A stretch of DNA of 64,000 bases, taken from contig NZ_KQ040779.1 in assembly GCF_000971975.1 (NCBI RefSeq), positions 141,338 through 205,337 of the forward strand. The letters run 5' to 3'. A program made the position numbers and the translations under genes. The stretch's first letter is position 1. Each line of letters opens with the position of its first letter. Positions 37,393 to 46,513 of this stretch are shown one piece after another. Origin of the DNA: Paenibacillus algorifonticola (GTDB taxonomy: Bacteria; Bacillota; Bacilli; Paenibacillales; Paenibacillaceae). Under the pieces are notes generated by a model. The model had not been told where the DNA came from. It searched no databases and worked only from the letters and a program-made list of their open reading frames with translations.

Positions 37393-38892
37393 CTAGCTGC
37401 GGTAAGCGGCTAACGCTTCGTTCAAACTGCGCGTTTGCGCATAAACTTGCTGATAAATGCGGAACAACCCCTTATAGGCTTCAACAGCCTCAGGCTGTGG
37501 CGAATATTGCTTGGCATGCTTCACGAACTTTGCCGCGCAAGCCTCCAGGCTCTCAAACCAGCCGCTGCCGTAAGCAGCAAGCATCGCTGCGCCGAGGCCA
37601 GGCCCCTGCTCATTTTCGAGCGCTACTACCTTCGCGTCAAAAATGTCCGCCTGCATTTGCAGCCATACCGGGTTTTGCGCGCCTCCGCCAATCGATACAA
37701 TCGTATTAACCGTTTTGCCAGCCGCACGGAACATATCAACTGATTCGTGCAGCGAGAACGTAATGCCCTCCATCACTGCACGGGCAAAATGAATCCGCTC
37801 ATGCGAGCCGTCCACGCCGATAAAGCTGGCGCGAATAAGGGAATCGGGATGCGGCGTACGCTCGCCTACGAGATAAGGCGTAAACAGCAGACCGCCTGCG
37901 CCCGGCTTCACTTCTTCAATGCCTGCAAGCAGCTCATCAAAGGATTCATCCGGTGCGAACGTCTTCTTGAACCAGCTCAGGCTATAGCCTGCCGCCAGCG
38001 TCACGCCCATCGCGTAGAAAGCATCTTCCTTGCCATGATTGAAAAAATGCACCTTGCCGGCAAAATCCTTATTTTTGTCATTTTCATAAGACAAAATAAC
38101 GCCGGACGTACCGATGCTGCATAATGTCAAGCCTTCGCTCAAAATACCTGCGCCGATTGCGCCGCAAGCATTGTCGGCTCCGCCAGCGAACACCTTTACC
38201 GTAGCTGGCAGACCTGTGCGCTGCGCCAGTTCAGCAAGCAGTGTTCCCGTCTGCCCGTGTGACTCGACGAGCGGCGGACAGAAGCTTGCTGGCAGCTCAA
38301 ATGCCGCAAGCACCTCTTCGCTCCAGCGCTTCGCCGCTACATCCAGCAGCAGCGTGCCTGCTGCATCGGAATAATCCATGTGGCGCTCGCCCGTCAAGCG
38401 ATAGCGCACATAATCTTTAGGCAGCAGAAACAGCTCTGCCTGTTCGAAAGCTGCGGGCTCATTCTCACGCACCCACAGGATTTTCGGCAGTGTAAAACCT
38501 TCCAGCGCTGGATTGCGCGTAATGCCGAGCAGCTTGTCGCCAAGCGTACGCTCGATTTCACGGCATTGCGCCGTTGTGCGCGTATCATTCCATAGAATGG
38601 CATTACGCACCGGATTCCCTGCACCACTCAGCAGCACAAGACCATGCATTTGACCAGAGAAGCTGATGCCCTCGATTTGCGCGCTTGCTTCTGGTCCAAT
38701 TGCAGCGGCCAGCTCGCCAAGCGCCTCAAGCGTTGCATCGACCCAATCATCAGGCTTCTGCTCGCTCCAGCCCGTGTGCTCATGATAAAGCGGGTAGCTG
38801 CGGGAAGCTTCGCCAGCAACCGTGCCTTCTTTATTAATGAGGAGCGCCTTGACCGCGCTCGTACCTAAATCTATTCCAATGACATAGCTCAT
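37393..38892 (-). CDS. xylB: Xylulokinase
   Basis: 499 residues of the FGGY kinase family: GIDLGTSAVKALL at the N-terminus (phosphate 1), FSGQMHGLVLL, WNDTRTTAQCREIE, and C-terminal SIGGGAQNPVWLQMQADIF (adenosine motif). It phosphorylates D-xylulose for entry to the pentose phosphate pathway. It lies 18 bases after xylA with GGGAGG before the ATG. Full length. Confidence 0.96.
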   Translation of the reverse strand: MSYVIGIDLGTSAVKALLINKEGTVAGEASRSYPLYHEHTGWSEQKPDDWVDATLEALGELAAAIGPEASAQIEGISFSGQMHGLVLLSGAGNPVRNAILWNDTRTTAQCREIERTLGDKLLGITRNPALEGFTLPKILWVRENEPAAFEQAELFLLPKDYVRYRLTGERHMDYSDAAGTLLLDVAAKRWSEEVLAAFELPASFCPPLVESHGQTGTLLAELAQRTGLPATVKVFAGGADNACGAIGAGILSEGLTLCSIGTSGVILSYENDKNKDFAGKVHFFNHGKEDAFYAMGVTLAAGYSLSWFKKTFAPDESFDELLAGIEEVKPGAGGLLFTPYLVGERTPHPDSLIRASFIGVDGSHERIHFARAVMEGITFSLHESVDMFRAAGKTVNTIVSIGGGAQNPVWLQMQADIFDAKVVALENEQGPGLGAAMLAAYGSGWFESLEACAAKFVKHAKQYSPQPEAVEAYKGLFRIYQQVYAQTRSLNEALAAYRS

Positions 38893-38910
38893 AGCCGAAG
38901 TCCTCCCGAC

Positions 38911-40224
38911 TTAAACGCTGAAAATAACTTCGCTCAGTTGCAGTCTAATGCGCTCTTGACGACCGGACTCCAGACGGATCGGGTTGTTTTGCAGCGCGTA
39001 TTGCTCAAGCGAAGCCAAAGTTGCTTTGCCGGAAACGATGTCAGCGCCGATGCCTTCTTTGAACGTACGGTAACGGTTGTCTACGATGCTATCAAGAATT
39101 TTTTCTTCCGTCAGCTTCGCAGCCGCTTTCAGACCCCATGCAAAGCTGTCCATACCGGCAATGTGGCCGAGGAACAGATCGTCCGCTTCGAACGATGCAC
39201 GACGAACTTTCGCGTCAAAGTTAACGCCGCCACGGCCGATGCCGCCAGCTTTCAGCACTTCATACATCGTCAGTGTAGTGGAATAAAGATCAGTCGGGAA
39301 TTCATCGGTATCCCAGCCCAGCAGCAGATCGCCTTGGTTCGCATCAAGGGAACCGAGCATGCCGTTGATAGCTGCCGTACGGATTTCGTGCTCGAACGTG
39401 TGGCCAGCAAGTGTCGCATGGTTCGCTTCAAGGTTCAGCTTGAAGTCGTTGTGCAGGTTATATTTGCGCAGGAACGAAATCGTTGTTGCTGCATCAAAGT
39501 CATATTGGTGCTTCGTTGGCTCTTTCGGTTTAGGCTCGATCAGGAATTGCGCATCGAAGCCGATTTCTTTCGCATAAGCAAGCGCCATTTCGTACAGGCG
39601 TGCCAGGTTATCCAGCTCGAAGCCCATATCTGTGTTCAGCAAGGTTTCGTAGCCTTCGCGGCCGCCCCAGAAAACATAGTTTTCAGCGCCAAGCTCTTTG
39701 CCGACTTCAAGGCCTTTTTTCAGCTGCGCGCCAGCATAGGCATAAACGTCAGCGTTGCAAGTTGTGCCAGCGCCATGAACGAAACGCGGGTGCGAGAACA
39801 TGTTAACCGTGTTCCAAAGCAATTTTTTGCCGGAAGTTTTCATGTTTTCTTTCAGCAAGCCTACGATGACATCGAGGTTTTTGTTCGTTTCTTGCAGCGT
39901 AGCGCCTTCTGGAGCGATGTCCACATCATGGAAGCAGTAGAACGGAATGTTCAGCTTATCCATGAATTCAAAGTTAGCTTCTACGCGCGCTTTTGCACGG
40001 TCAAGACCATCAAGCTTATCCCACTCGCGGAACATCGTTGCCGAACCGAAAGGATCTGTGCCGTTAGCGTTAAAAGTATGCCAGTAAGCAACGGCGAAGC
40101 GCAGGTGCTCTTCCATTGTTTTGCCAAGAATGACTTGCTCCGGGTTATAGTGTTTGAATGCAAACGGATTGTCCGAACCTTTGCCCTCAAATTGAATTTT
40201 GCCAATGTTAGAAAAATAGCTCAT
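38911..40224 (-). CDS. xylA: Xylose isomerase
   Basis: 437 residues. Hallmarks of class II xylose isomerase: [12 protein letters not shown] (catalytic His), [12 protein letters not shown], the metal site [33 protein letters not shown] and [19 protein letters not shown]. It converts D-xylose to D-xylulose. AGGAGG precedes ATG 40224. First gene of xylAB, divergent from xylR, under the operator at 40305-40337. Confidence 0.97.
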   Translation of the reverse strand: MSYFSNIGKIQFEGKGSDNPFAFKHYNPEQVILGKTMEEHLRFAVAYWHTFNANGTDPFGSATMFREWDKLDGLDRAKARVEANFEFMDKLNIPFYCFHDVDIAPEGATLQETNKNLDVIVGLLKENMKTSGKKLLWNTVNMFSHPRFVHGAGTTCNADVYAYAGAQLKKGLEVGKELGAENYVFWGGREGYETLLNTDMGFELDNLARLYEMALAYAKEIGFDAQFLIEPKPKEPTKHQYDFDAATTISFLRKYNLHNDFKLNLEANHATLAGHTFEHEIRTAAINGMLGSLDANQGDLLLGWDTDEFPTDLYSTTLTMYEVLKAGGIGRGGVNFDAKVRRASFEADDLFLGHIAGMDSFAWGLKAAAKLTEEKILDSIVDNRYRTFKEGIGADIVSGKATLASLEQYALQNNPIRLESGRQERIRLQLSEVIFSV

Positions 40225-40273
40225 TTTTATAAAACCTCCTGATATGTTATGGGATTTGTTTCAAATCTGATGA

Positions 40274-40287
40274 TGTAAACGCTCCCC
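40274..40287. promoter_or_regulatory. Catabolite-responsive element (cre) at the xylA start site
   Basis: TGTAAACGCTCCCC matches 12 of 14 positions of TGWAARCGYTWNCW. It lies just downstream of the predicted xylA -10 box, where CcpA binding would block transcription when better sugars are present. Confidence 0.65.
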
Positions 40288-40290
40288 AAC

Positions 40291-40320
40291 AGCATAACAC
40301 GATCAAACTTAGTTTGTCTA
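40291..40320 (-). promoter_or_regulatory. xylA promoter
   Basis: Minus strand TAGACA (40320-40315), 18 bases, TATGCT (40296-40291). The -35 box lies inside the XylR operator. Confidence 0.55.
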
Positions 40321-40337
40321 TTGACTAAACTAAGTTT
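40305..40337. promoter_or_regulatory. XylR operator (xylO)
   Basis: A perfect palindrome: AAACTTAGTTT (40305-40315) and AAACTAAGTTT (40327-40337) around 11 bases. The core TTAGTTT-N11-AAACTAA is the same as the known B. subtilis-type xyl operator. It sits between divergent xylA and xylR and can repress both. Confidence 0.9.
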
Positions 40338-40488
40338 TTTTGTGCTAAAATAGTCGTATTAACCATTTCTAATAAGCTTGCTTTTCTTTCAACGCGACAC
40401 GAGCTTTTTCGCCTGCGGTACGGTCAGACCGTTTACGCCTGTGATACAATACACTACATGGATTTATAGATGGACGGAGGCAATCTTG

Positions 40489-41670
40489 TTGAAATTGAAG
40501 ACAACCGGCGACTTGGCGCTTATCAAAAAAATGAATACCGCGATTGTGCTGGAGGCCATTATTAAGCATGCCCCCCTCTCTCGCGCTCAAATATCCGAGC
40601 GGACCGGGCTCAACAAAGCGACGGTTTCCAGTCTCGTACAGGACCTGATCGACAATCATCTCGTTTTTGAAAATGGCCCCGGCGAGTCCAGCGGCGGACG
40701 CAAGCCCGTCATGCTGCTGTTTAATGGGCAAGCTGGACATGCCATCGGTATCGACCTTGGCGTTAACTATATGCGGGGCGTGTTAAGCGATCTGCAAGGG
40801 ACTGTCATTAGCGAGCGGCAGTTAAGCTTCAAAAAGCGCGAGCAGGATTTTGCACTGAACCAGCTCATCGCCTTTATTGAGGAGCTGGCGTCGCAAGCTC
40901 CTAGCAGCCATTATGGCCTGATCGGCATTGGTGTTGGTGCGCCGGGCATCGTTGATGACAAAGGCGCAATTCTGTTCGCTCCTAACCTCGAATGGCAGCA
41001 GGTTGAGCTGCAGCAGATGCTGGAAGCGCGCTTTCAGCTGCCTGTGACAATCGATAATGAAGCCAATGCCGGCGCACAGGGCGAGCAGAAATACGGCGCG
41101 GGGCGCGGCATCGCTAACCAGATATACGTCAGTGTCGGCATCGGCATCGGGACGGGCATTATTTTAAACAAGGAGCTGTACAAAGGGGCTTCCGGCTTTT
41201 CCGGCGAGCTGGGACATTTGTCGATTGAATATGGCGGCAAGCCGTGCCGCTGCGGCAATCAGGGATGCTGGGAGCTTTATGCTTCGGAGAATGCGCTGCT
41301 GGAGCAGGCAGAGCCGCTTGGCTTTGAGACGCTGGAGGAGCTGCTTGCTGCCGCAGAGGCTGGAAACAACGAGGTTCAGGCCTTATTTTATGCCATTGGC
41401 GAATATTTGGGCGTAGGCATTTCCAACATTGTAAATGTGTTTAATCCAAACGTCGTGATCATCGGCAACCGCATGAGCCGAGCGCAAATGTGGCTGGAGG
41501 AAGCGATTCATGCCTCCATCGCCCGCCGCACACTCAGCTATCACCGGGAAAAGCTGCAAATTTTGTTCGCTGAATTGCAGGACCAATCCGCCGTTCGCGG
41601 CGCAGCTTATTATGCGATTAGTACTTTTTTTGCGAAGGTTAAGAGCGGGCAGTCTGTTTTAAAACTTTAA
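40489..41670 (+). CDS. xylR: Xylose repressor, ROK family
   Basis: 393 residues from TTG 40489 (GGAGG 8 bases upstream; TTG 40486 also possible; the longer frame to 40378 lacks an RBS). N-terminal winged helix (LSRAQISERTGLNKATVSSLVQDL), the GPGESSGGRKPVMLLFN linker typical of XylR, then a ROK sugar-binding domain (GIDLGVNYMRG; GHLSIEYGGKPCRCGNQGCWELYAS with the ROK zinc cysteines). It releases the operator when xylose binds. Divergent from xylAB. Confidence 0.95.
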   Translation: MKLKTTGDLALIKKMNTAIVLEAIIKHAPLSRAQISERTGLNKATVSSLVQDLIDNHLVFENGPGESSGGRKPVMLLFNGQAGHAIGIDLGVNYMRGVLSDLQGTVISERQLSFKKREQDFALNQLIAFIEELASQAPSSHYGLIGIGVGAPGIVDDKGAILFAPNLEWQQVELQQMLEARFQLPVTIDNEANAGAQGEQKYGAGRGIANQIYVSVGIGIGTGIILNKELYKGASGFSGELGHLSIEYGGKPCRCGNQGCWELYASENALLEQAEPLGFETLEELLAAAEAGNNEVQALFYAIGEYLGVGISNIVNVFNPNVVIIGNRMSRAQMWLEEAIHASIARRTLSYHREKLQILFAELQDQSAVRGAAYYAISTFFAKVKSGQSVLKL

Positions 41671-41733
41671 ATTAGATACGCTAAAAATTCACTATTCTTC
41701 TCGTTTGATTCTTACCATCTACAGCAAACCCAT

Positions 41734-41784
41734 AACAAGCCCAGCTTTGCTATTTATGATAATAGCTAAGCTGGGCTTGTTTTA
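41734..41784 (+). terminator. Terminator of xylR
   Basis: AACAAGCCCAGCTT pairs with AAGCTGGGCTTGTT with an inner CTAT/ATAG pair, then T-rich sequence. Base composition turns clearly AT-rich just after it. Confidence 0.92.
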
Positions 41785-41942
41785 TATTAAAAATGTAATA
41801 TCTGTAATAAAACAAACCATAGCTTTAGAATAACAGATGATCTACTTAAGAATAGAGATAAAGTTACATCATATGGTAAAATGATAGAAACATTAAAGAT
41901 GAGTAAAATATTGCTCTCTTACTCTTTGAAAGGGTGGTCGTT

Positions 41943-44537
41943 TTGTCGGATTTTGAAGATATAAATAAAACAGTATACGAAAATTTGGAACAAATCCTGC
42001 AAAAGCTTGACGATCGTTTGGATTTAAAACTATTCGCTATCGTAATAAATGATGAAAACCAAAAATGGATTGAAAAAATACGGGTTAAAAACGTATTAAG
42101 CGATGAACCGGGGAAAGAGACTGAGGTCATTCAAGAAGAATTGAATAGCCCTGAAGAGGTATTCAAACAATTAAGTCCTTATTTAAAAAAACCAGATGGT
42201 GATTTGAAACAATTTATTTTAGAGCTTGAAAATCATAATTTCAACACTCATATGTTAAATAGCAATTTGACAGATTTAGATGCCAGTGAAAATGAGGCAA
42301 CTATAGAAAGCAACAATGATCTCCCCTTTCGACCATTATCCAGAGAATCGGCTGTTTTCTATTTCAGTTTTTTTAACCTTGAAGTAGACAAAAATAAATA
42401 TACAATAAAATACATTCTTTCAATTGAATATTTGGATGTTGAAGCAAGAACAAATTTCCTAGAACGGCCTAACTTATCCTTTCTTCGAATGTTACTTGAC
42501 TACTATTTCAGTGACTTTTATAGGTTTACTGCTGATGGTTACTTATTTGTTAACGATGATCAAGTCATTGAAATTAAGTATAAAGAAAACAGCACTCAGT
42601 TTCTCCAACGAATGGCAAGACTTTTTTTCGGAAAAATACAAGATTTTATTGTAAGTGAAGTGAATCTACTGGATCTTGCCACCACAGAAATTGATTTATC
42701 GGAGACTCTGCGGAATCAGTATTATATTAACAACTTATTCGAAAAAATAGATGGTATATCTACAAGAACATATGAGGGAGAAAGTCCGTTTGGATGCATG
42801 CTCTTGCTAAAAACGAGCATGCTAGATGATAGTAAGTTAATCAAATATTTAATTCGATTCCAAAATCACCTGCCCCTCAATTTGGAGGACTCACGACGTA
42901 TTCGCAAATTATTGGAGCTTACAAATAATGAAAGAGACTTGTATTTAATTGCAGATGACAGAGCCATATATGGTGTGGGTGAAATAGACTGGAGTCAACT
43001 TAAAGATAATTTAGTGTTCAAGATTGAATTTAAAGGGCTTTCTAGATACGATCTGCTGCTTGTGACAACAGAAGAAAAGCAATATACGGATGCTCGTGTA
43101 GTTGCCGAAGAAGAGTCTAAAATTTTCAAAATGACCATGAACCTAGAAATTATTTCTCATAACTTGACCAGTATTTCCTTTCAACATCCAGGAATCGGTG
43201 CTAGTGGCTTCAATGCCGAGCTTTTTAAACGCACAATGAAAACCCAGTTTAAGGAGGTAACCCCCTCTTTAACAGATGAGGCAATAGAAAAGCTGCGGTT
43301 AGTCATTCAAAAGGCGACTGAGCAACAAAGCGGTTCAATGGTTGTAATAACAGATCGTGAAACAGCAGAAACTGAATTAATAAAATTAGGAAAACAGTCT
43401 ACTCCAATTTTAACAACTGAAATTAATCCTGCTTTCATCAAATACCTGACCTCCATTGACGGTGCCATATATTTTGATACTTCGGGGGCTTGTCATGCCA
43501 TTGGGGTAATTTTAGATGGGCTTGCACAGCCTCATCTGGGTGACTCAAGTAGAGGAGCCCGATTTCATTCTGCATACCATTATTTGGAAAAACTTAAAGG
43601 AACTACGGGCTGCGTAATTGCTATTATCTCAGAGGATGGCATGGTAAATTTAATCCCTGAGCAGGTAAATGAAAAAATAGTACGACAGTTAGTAAGAGAA
43701 ATGATTAGTCATATAAGAGACAATGACAAACTTAGCGATGAAACAATAAAAAATGATGAAATTTTCAAAGATTATGAACGACGTCTAGAAGAGGCTGCGA
43801 GAGAAACAGATATTGATCACCATCATTTTTTTAAAATAGCAATAGCTTTTTTTGAAAAAAAACATTATAAAGATGCAGCTAGTTATTATAAGAAGGGACT
43901 AGACAAGTATGGTCATTTCAACCTTGAATACGACCGCAAATTTGGACAAATATTAATTTTAAATGCCCTGAATACTATGGATTCTGAGAGGGAACTTGAA
44001 TACTATAAAGAGACTTTGGAACAACTTAATAAGGTCATTAATAACACTGTTGAATCCGCAAGAAATTTGCATGATTATAACCGTCGTGCCTTAGCCTTAC
44101 AAGGGATCGCAGCGTTTACTTCTAGTAAAAAACAGAAAACGGACTTATTAAGAGATGCAATATCTGATATTACAATATCAATTGGATTGAAAAAAACTAA
44201 AAAAAACATTCTATATCATAACCGGGGTTCTATCTATTTAGATTTGAAAAATGAACAGGAAGCAGTCAACGATTTTATTGCTTCTGAATTAGAATCATCG
44301 GAAGAGCTTACCATTAGTTATATAGAAAAACTTATTATGAAAACCCCTTCTATATATTTACACGCTCTTTCCAGTTATGTCGAGAAGAAAAACAGCAAAA
44401 AAGATAGTAAAGCTCTTGAAGATCTTTTAAGAAAATATGGTGCTAAACTATCCACAGAATCTTTAGAAGTAGCGGCTGCTTTAGAACAATACGGAATGGA
44501 TGATCAGGTACAAAACAATGAAAATGAGGAGATCTAA
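41943..44537 (+). CDS. Protein with divergent diadenylate-cyclase (DAC)-like domain and C-terminal TPR-like repeats; candidate immune nucleotide synthase or sensor
   Basis: 864 residues from TTG 41943 (AAAGG 9 bases upstream; GTG 41934 is possible). No membrane segment. Residues ~1-460 are an unrecognised N-terminal region, probably a sensor. Residues ~470-595 match the DisA_N/DAC pattern: a VVITDR strand, IDGAIYFDTSG (DGA at 506-508), a GVILDG strand, then SRGARFHSA (537-545) where canonical enzymes have GTRHRAA, and VIAIISEDGMVNLIP where they have VSEETG. The DGA triad, spacing and strand order are kept; the RHR triad reads R-F-H. Residues ~625-860 are paired helices of TPR type (KIAIAFFEKKHYKDAASYYKKGL; LYHNRGSIYLDLKNEQEAVNDF). 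The stop overlaps the next ATG (TAATG), coupling it to a SAVED-containing gene. Strongly AT-rich compared with its flanks. It may make or sense a cyclic dinucleotide; activity is unproven. Confidence 0.78.
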   Translation: MSDFEDINKTVYENLEQILQKLDDRLDLKLFAIVINDENQKWIEKIRVKNVLSDEPGKETEVIQEELNSPEEVFKQLSPYLKKPDGDLKQFILELENHNFNTHMLNSNLTDLDASENEATIESNNDLPFRPLSRESAVFYFSFFNLEVDKNKYTIKYILSIEYLDVEARTNFLERPNLSFLRMLLDYYFSDFYRFTADGYLFVNDDQVIEIKYKENSTQFLQRMARLFFGKIQDFIVSEVNLLDLATTEIDLSETLRNQYYINNLFEKIDGISTRTYEGESPFGCMLLLKTSMLDDSKLIKYLIRFQNHLPLNLEDSRRIRKLLELTNNERDLYLIADDRAIYGVGEIDWSQLKDNLVFKIEFKGLSRYDLLLVTTEEKQYTDARVVAEEESKIFKMTMNLEIISHNLTSISFQHPGIGASGFNAELFKRTMKTQFKEVTPSLTDEAIEKLRLVIQKATEQQSGSMVVITDRETAETELIKLGKQSTPILTTEINPAFIKYLTSIDGAIYFDTSGACHAIGVILDGLAQPHLGDSSRGARFHSAYHYLEKLKGTTGCVIAIISEDGMVNLIPEQVNEKIVRQLVREMISHIRDNDKLSDETIKNDEIFKDYERRLEEAARETDIDHHHFFKIAIAFFEKKHYKDAASYYKKGLDKYGHFNLEYDRKFGQILILNALNTMDSERELEYYKETLEQLNKVINNTVESARNLHDYNRRALALQGIAAFTSSKKQKTDLLRDAISDITISIGLKKTKKNILYHNRGSIYLDLKNEQEAVNDFIASELESSEELTISYIEKLIMKTPSIYLHALSSYVEKKNSKKDSKALEDLLRKYGAKLSTESLEVAAALEQYGMDDQVQNNENEEI

Positions 44538-45814
44538 TGAGTATCGAGAAAGCGAAACTAATACAAATAGTAGCTCGGTCTACGAATAGCCAAGTTGCAG
44601 TGATTTTTGTCCATGGCATAGGAGGAGATCCCCACGATACATGGAGAAAAGATCAACAAACGAAACCACTTTTTGAATTATTAGGTGATGAACCACTTTT
44701 AAGCGATGTTGAATTTTACAGCTACGGATATCGCACTGGTATTACGCCCCTTCAATATGATTTCATGACAATAAGGGCTAGTTAATAATCAAGTAAAATC
44801 TTTGCGTAGGAAAAGTTCCCTCCTGGCTCGACTTGAGGAAAATTGGAACAAATATGTCTATAGAGGTGGAACGAAGAGTCTGCCCGAAACGTTGAAACAC
44901 GAGATTCAACAGATTGCTTTACGTGGAGCTCGTGATCGAATAGTAGCACAAGCCTCCTCTACGCCATTGTATTTACAAGGAGAAATATTTCCTGTTGATG
45001 AGGATCATTCGAGCATTTGCAAAGTCGATAATGAAAGCAATGTTTTCAAAACCATTTCTACTTTTTTACATAAAATTGTAAAGGCTGCTTCCGCTAGCCC
45101 TAAACCTGCTGTTTCTCATACTTACAGCAATACGAAGAGCATCCCCACTTCCAAGTGAACTGGACGGAATACTTTGATAAAAAAACTTCCCCATGGAAGC
45201 TCCCTACTTTAGCTGAGTGGGATACAATGACTAAAGAGCTGGATGTGGCAGCTGAATATTGGGCAAGTCATCGCTCAGAATTTAATGGAATTATACGCCT
45301 TTATGCCAGATTCACCCTCCCAGGTGGCATATTATTTGGCAGTCTTTTCTCTCGGGCGCGAGGCGCTATGATCGAGGTCTCACAAGGGGAACAAATATGG
45401 TCAACCTCTAGGAATGATCCTGCATATCAAGTCAGTACACAACGATTAATGGGAAACAATCTGCATAGCAAACGTGCCGTTGTCGTACTCAGTGTTACTC
45501 AAAATATTGAAACTTCCGTTTACTCCTACTTAAATCAAACGGAAACTTCTTTCAAACTGCTAATAAATGTAATTCCCTCATCAGGAGCAGGCCAGCAGAG
45601 CATAGAAAATGCTGAACAGGCGGTAACTTACGCTATGGAAGTGAAAAATTTGATGGTTGACTTAAAAGCAAACGGCATCGAGGAAATTCAACTATATTTA
45701 AACTGTCCCTTAGGCGTAGCGGTTTTTGTCGGCCATTATTTGAGTTCTATAGGCCCGATACAAGTTTTTGATTATCTACAACCAGGTTACACTGCATCTT
45801 GTTTGATTGGTTGA
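44537..45814 (+). pseudogene. Alpha/beta hydrolase-SAVED effector, broken by internal deletion and frameshift
   Basis: Three frame segments read as one former protein. (1) 44537-44770: hydrolase start, VIFVHGIGGDPHDTW, then VEFYSYGYRT, ending abruptly. (2) 44775-45100 in another frame: NNQVKSLRRKSSLL, then the hydrolase C-terminal block VDEDHSSICKVDNESNVF with its histidine. (3) 45104-45814 in the first frame: YEEHPHFQVNWTEYF leading into a SAVED domain (VVVLSVTQNIE; FKLLINVIP; LYLNCPLGVAVFVGHYL; PIQVFDYLQPGY). The segment that should carry the GHSxGG nucleophile is missing between 1 and 2. SAVED domains bind cyclic oligonucleotides in CBASS effectors; a lipase-like hydrolase would be the killing module. 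GAGGAG sits 5 bases before the ATG. From GTG 45155 the SAVED part alone could be translated (219 residues). Confidence 0.78.
45155..45814 (+). CDS. SAVED domain segment (possible separately translated remnant)
   Basis: A 219-residue open frame beginning at a GTG that overlaps the preceding stop by four bases (GTGA). It covers the whole SAVED domain: N-terminal helices (LAEWDTMTKELDVAAEYWASH), then two CARF-like alpha/beta halves, ending in the PIQVFDYLQPGY strand usual for SAVED C-termini. No strong ribosome site precedes the GTG, so expression would depend on reinitiation. Coding quality looks intact, which suggests the disruption upstream is recent. Confidence 0.6.
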   Translation: MNWTEYFDKKTSPWKLPTLAEWDTMTKELDVAAEYWASHRSEFNGIIRLYARFTLPGGILFGSLFSRARGAMIEVSQGEQIWSTSRNDPAYQVSTQRLMGNNLHSKRAVVVLSVTQNIETSVYSYLNQTETSFKLLINVIPSSGAGQQSIENAEQAVTYAMEVKNLMVDLKANGIEEIQLYLNCPLGVAVFVGHYLSSIGPIQVFDYLQPGYTASCLIG

Positions 45815-45875
45815 GAACATAACCTAAACTAAAATTGATCAGTCGTTTAGTAGTCCCTCCTCTGCCCTATCAAAT

Positions 45876-45931
45876 AAAAGACGAACAAAAGTCAATGTCG
45901 ATAAGACTGACCTTTTGTTCGTCTTTTTTAG
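45876..45931 (+). terminator. Terminator of the DAC-SAVED operon
   Basis: AAAAGACGAACAAAAG pairs with CTTTTGTTCGTCTTTT around a loop of about 20 bases that also pairs in part (GTCA/TGAC), followed by T-run. It marks the right end of the AT-rich operon, about 10 bases from the SDR fragment. Confidence 0.88.
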
Positions 45932-45939
45932 AAAAACTC

Positions 45940-46226
45940 TAATACATGCGGTCATCGTCCTGACTAAAAACATCGCAGCTTTCTATGGCCGCGAAAACGG
46001 TAAAATCCACGCTAACGTAATCGCACCGGGTTCCATTGCAACCGGAATGACAGCTAATCTGGGCACGCTTGATCCACTTGGAACTCTTACATTTGGCGAT
46101 CTTGGCCCGTTCAATGGCGGCGAAGCGGACGATATCGCGAATACAGCTCTTTTCCTCGCGTCAGACGAGTCGAAGTTCATCAATGGCGATGTCATTACAG
46201 TTGACGGCGCTTGGACATCCCGATAA
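45940..46226 (+). pseudogene. 5'-truncated SDR oxidoreductase fragment
   Basis: About 95 codons matching the C-terminal third of a classical SDR: AVIVLTKNIAAFYG follows where the catalytic YxxSK should end, then NVIAPGSIATGM, DDIANTALFLASDESKF and NGDVITVDGAW to a normal stop at 46226. The N-terminal Rossmann half and catalytic tyrosine are absent. No start or RBS fits. The break lies within about 10 bases of the preceding operon's terminator, so insertion of that operon, or a deletion beside it, destroyed the gene. Higher GC than the operon to its left. Confidence 0.85.
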
Positions 46227-46326
46227 GAGCTTATAGTATTATTCTTAATTCAGGTTCATTCATGCAATCTTTGTTACTCGTTTGACGGTATCATTTGAAA
46301 CGAAGTGATCTTCACGATTGTATTCC

Positions 46327-46403
46327 GGCGAATTGTGGTTTTACATTACCACGGTTCGCCTCCGCCTCCTTGAACACCATCCGAATAAGGATGGTGTTTT
46401 TGC
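46327..46403 (+). repeat. Hairpin plus terminator, copy D (related to copy at 51399)
   Basis: GGCGAATTGTGGT (46327-46339) pairs with ACCACGGTTCGCC (46348-46360), then TCCGCC and an intrinsic terminator (AACACCATCC/GGATGGTGTT and T-run). The same arrangement recurs at 51399-51473 with compensating base changes. Its end resembles the tmRNA 3' end (CGCCTCCACCA). Confidence 0.7.
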
Positions 46404-46513
46404 TTTATATTTGAGGAGAAATTTGCTATTATGTACATACATTATAAAAGTTATTACAGTAATAAGGTATAACAAATTGATCATAGATCATACTTATAGA
46501 GAGGAGAATATCA

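Noticed and set aside
38938..40242. 434-codon plus-strand frame opposite xylA
   Set aside because: An antisense shadow of a highly conserved GC-biased gene; xylA itself has full family motifs, an RBS and an operator.
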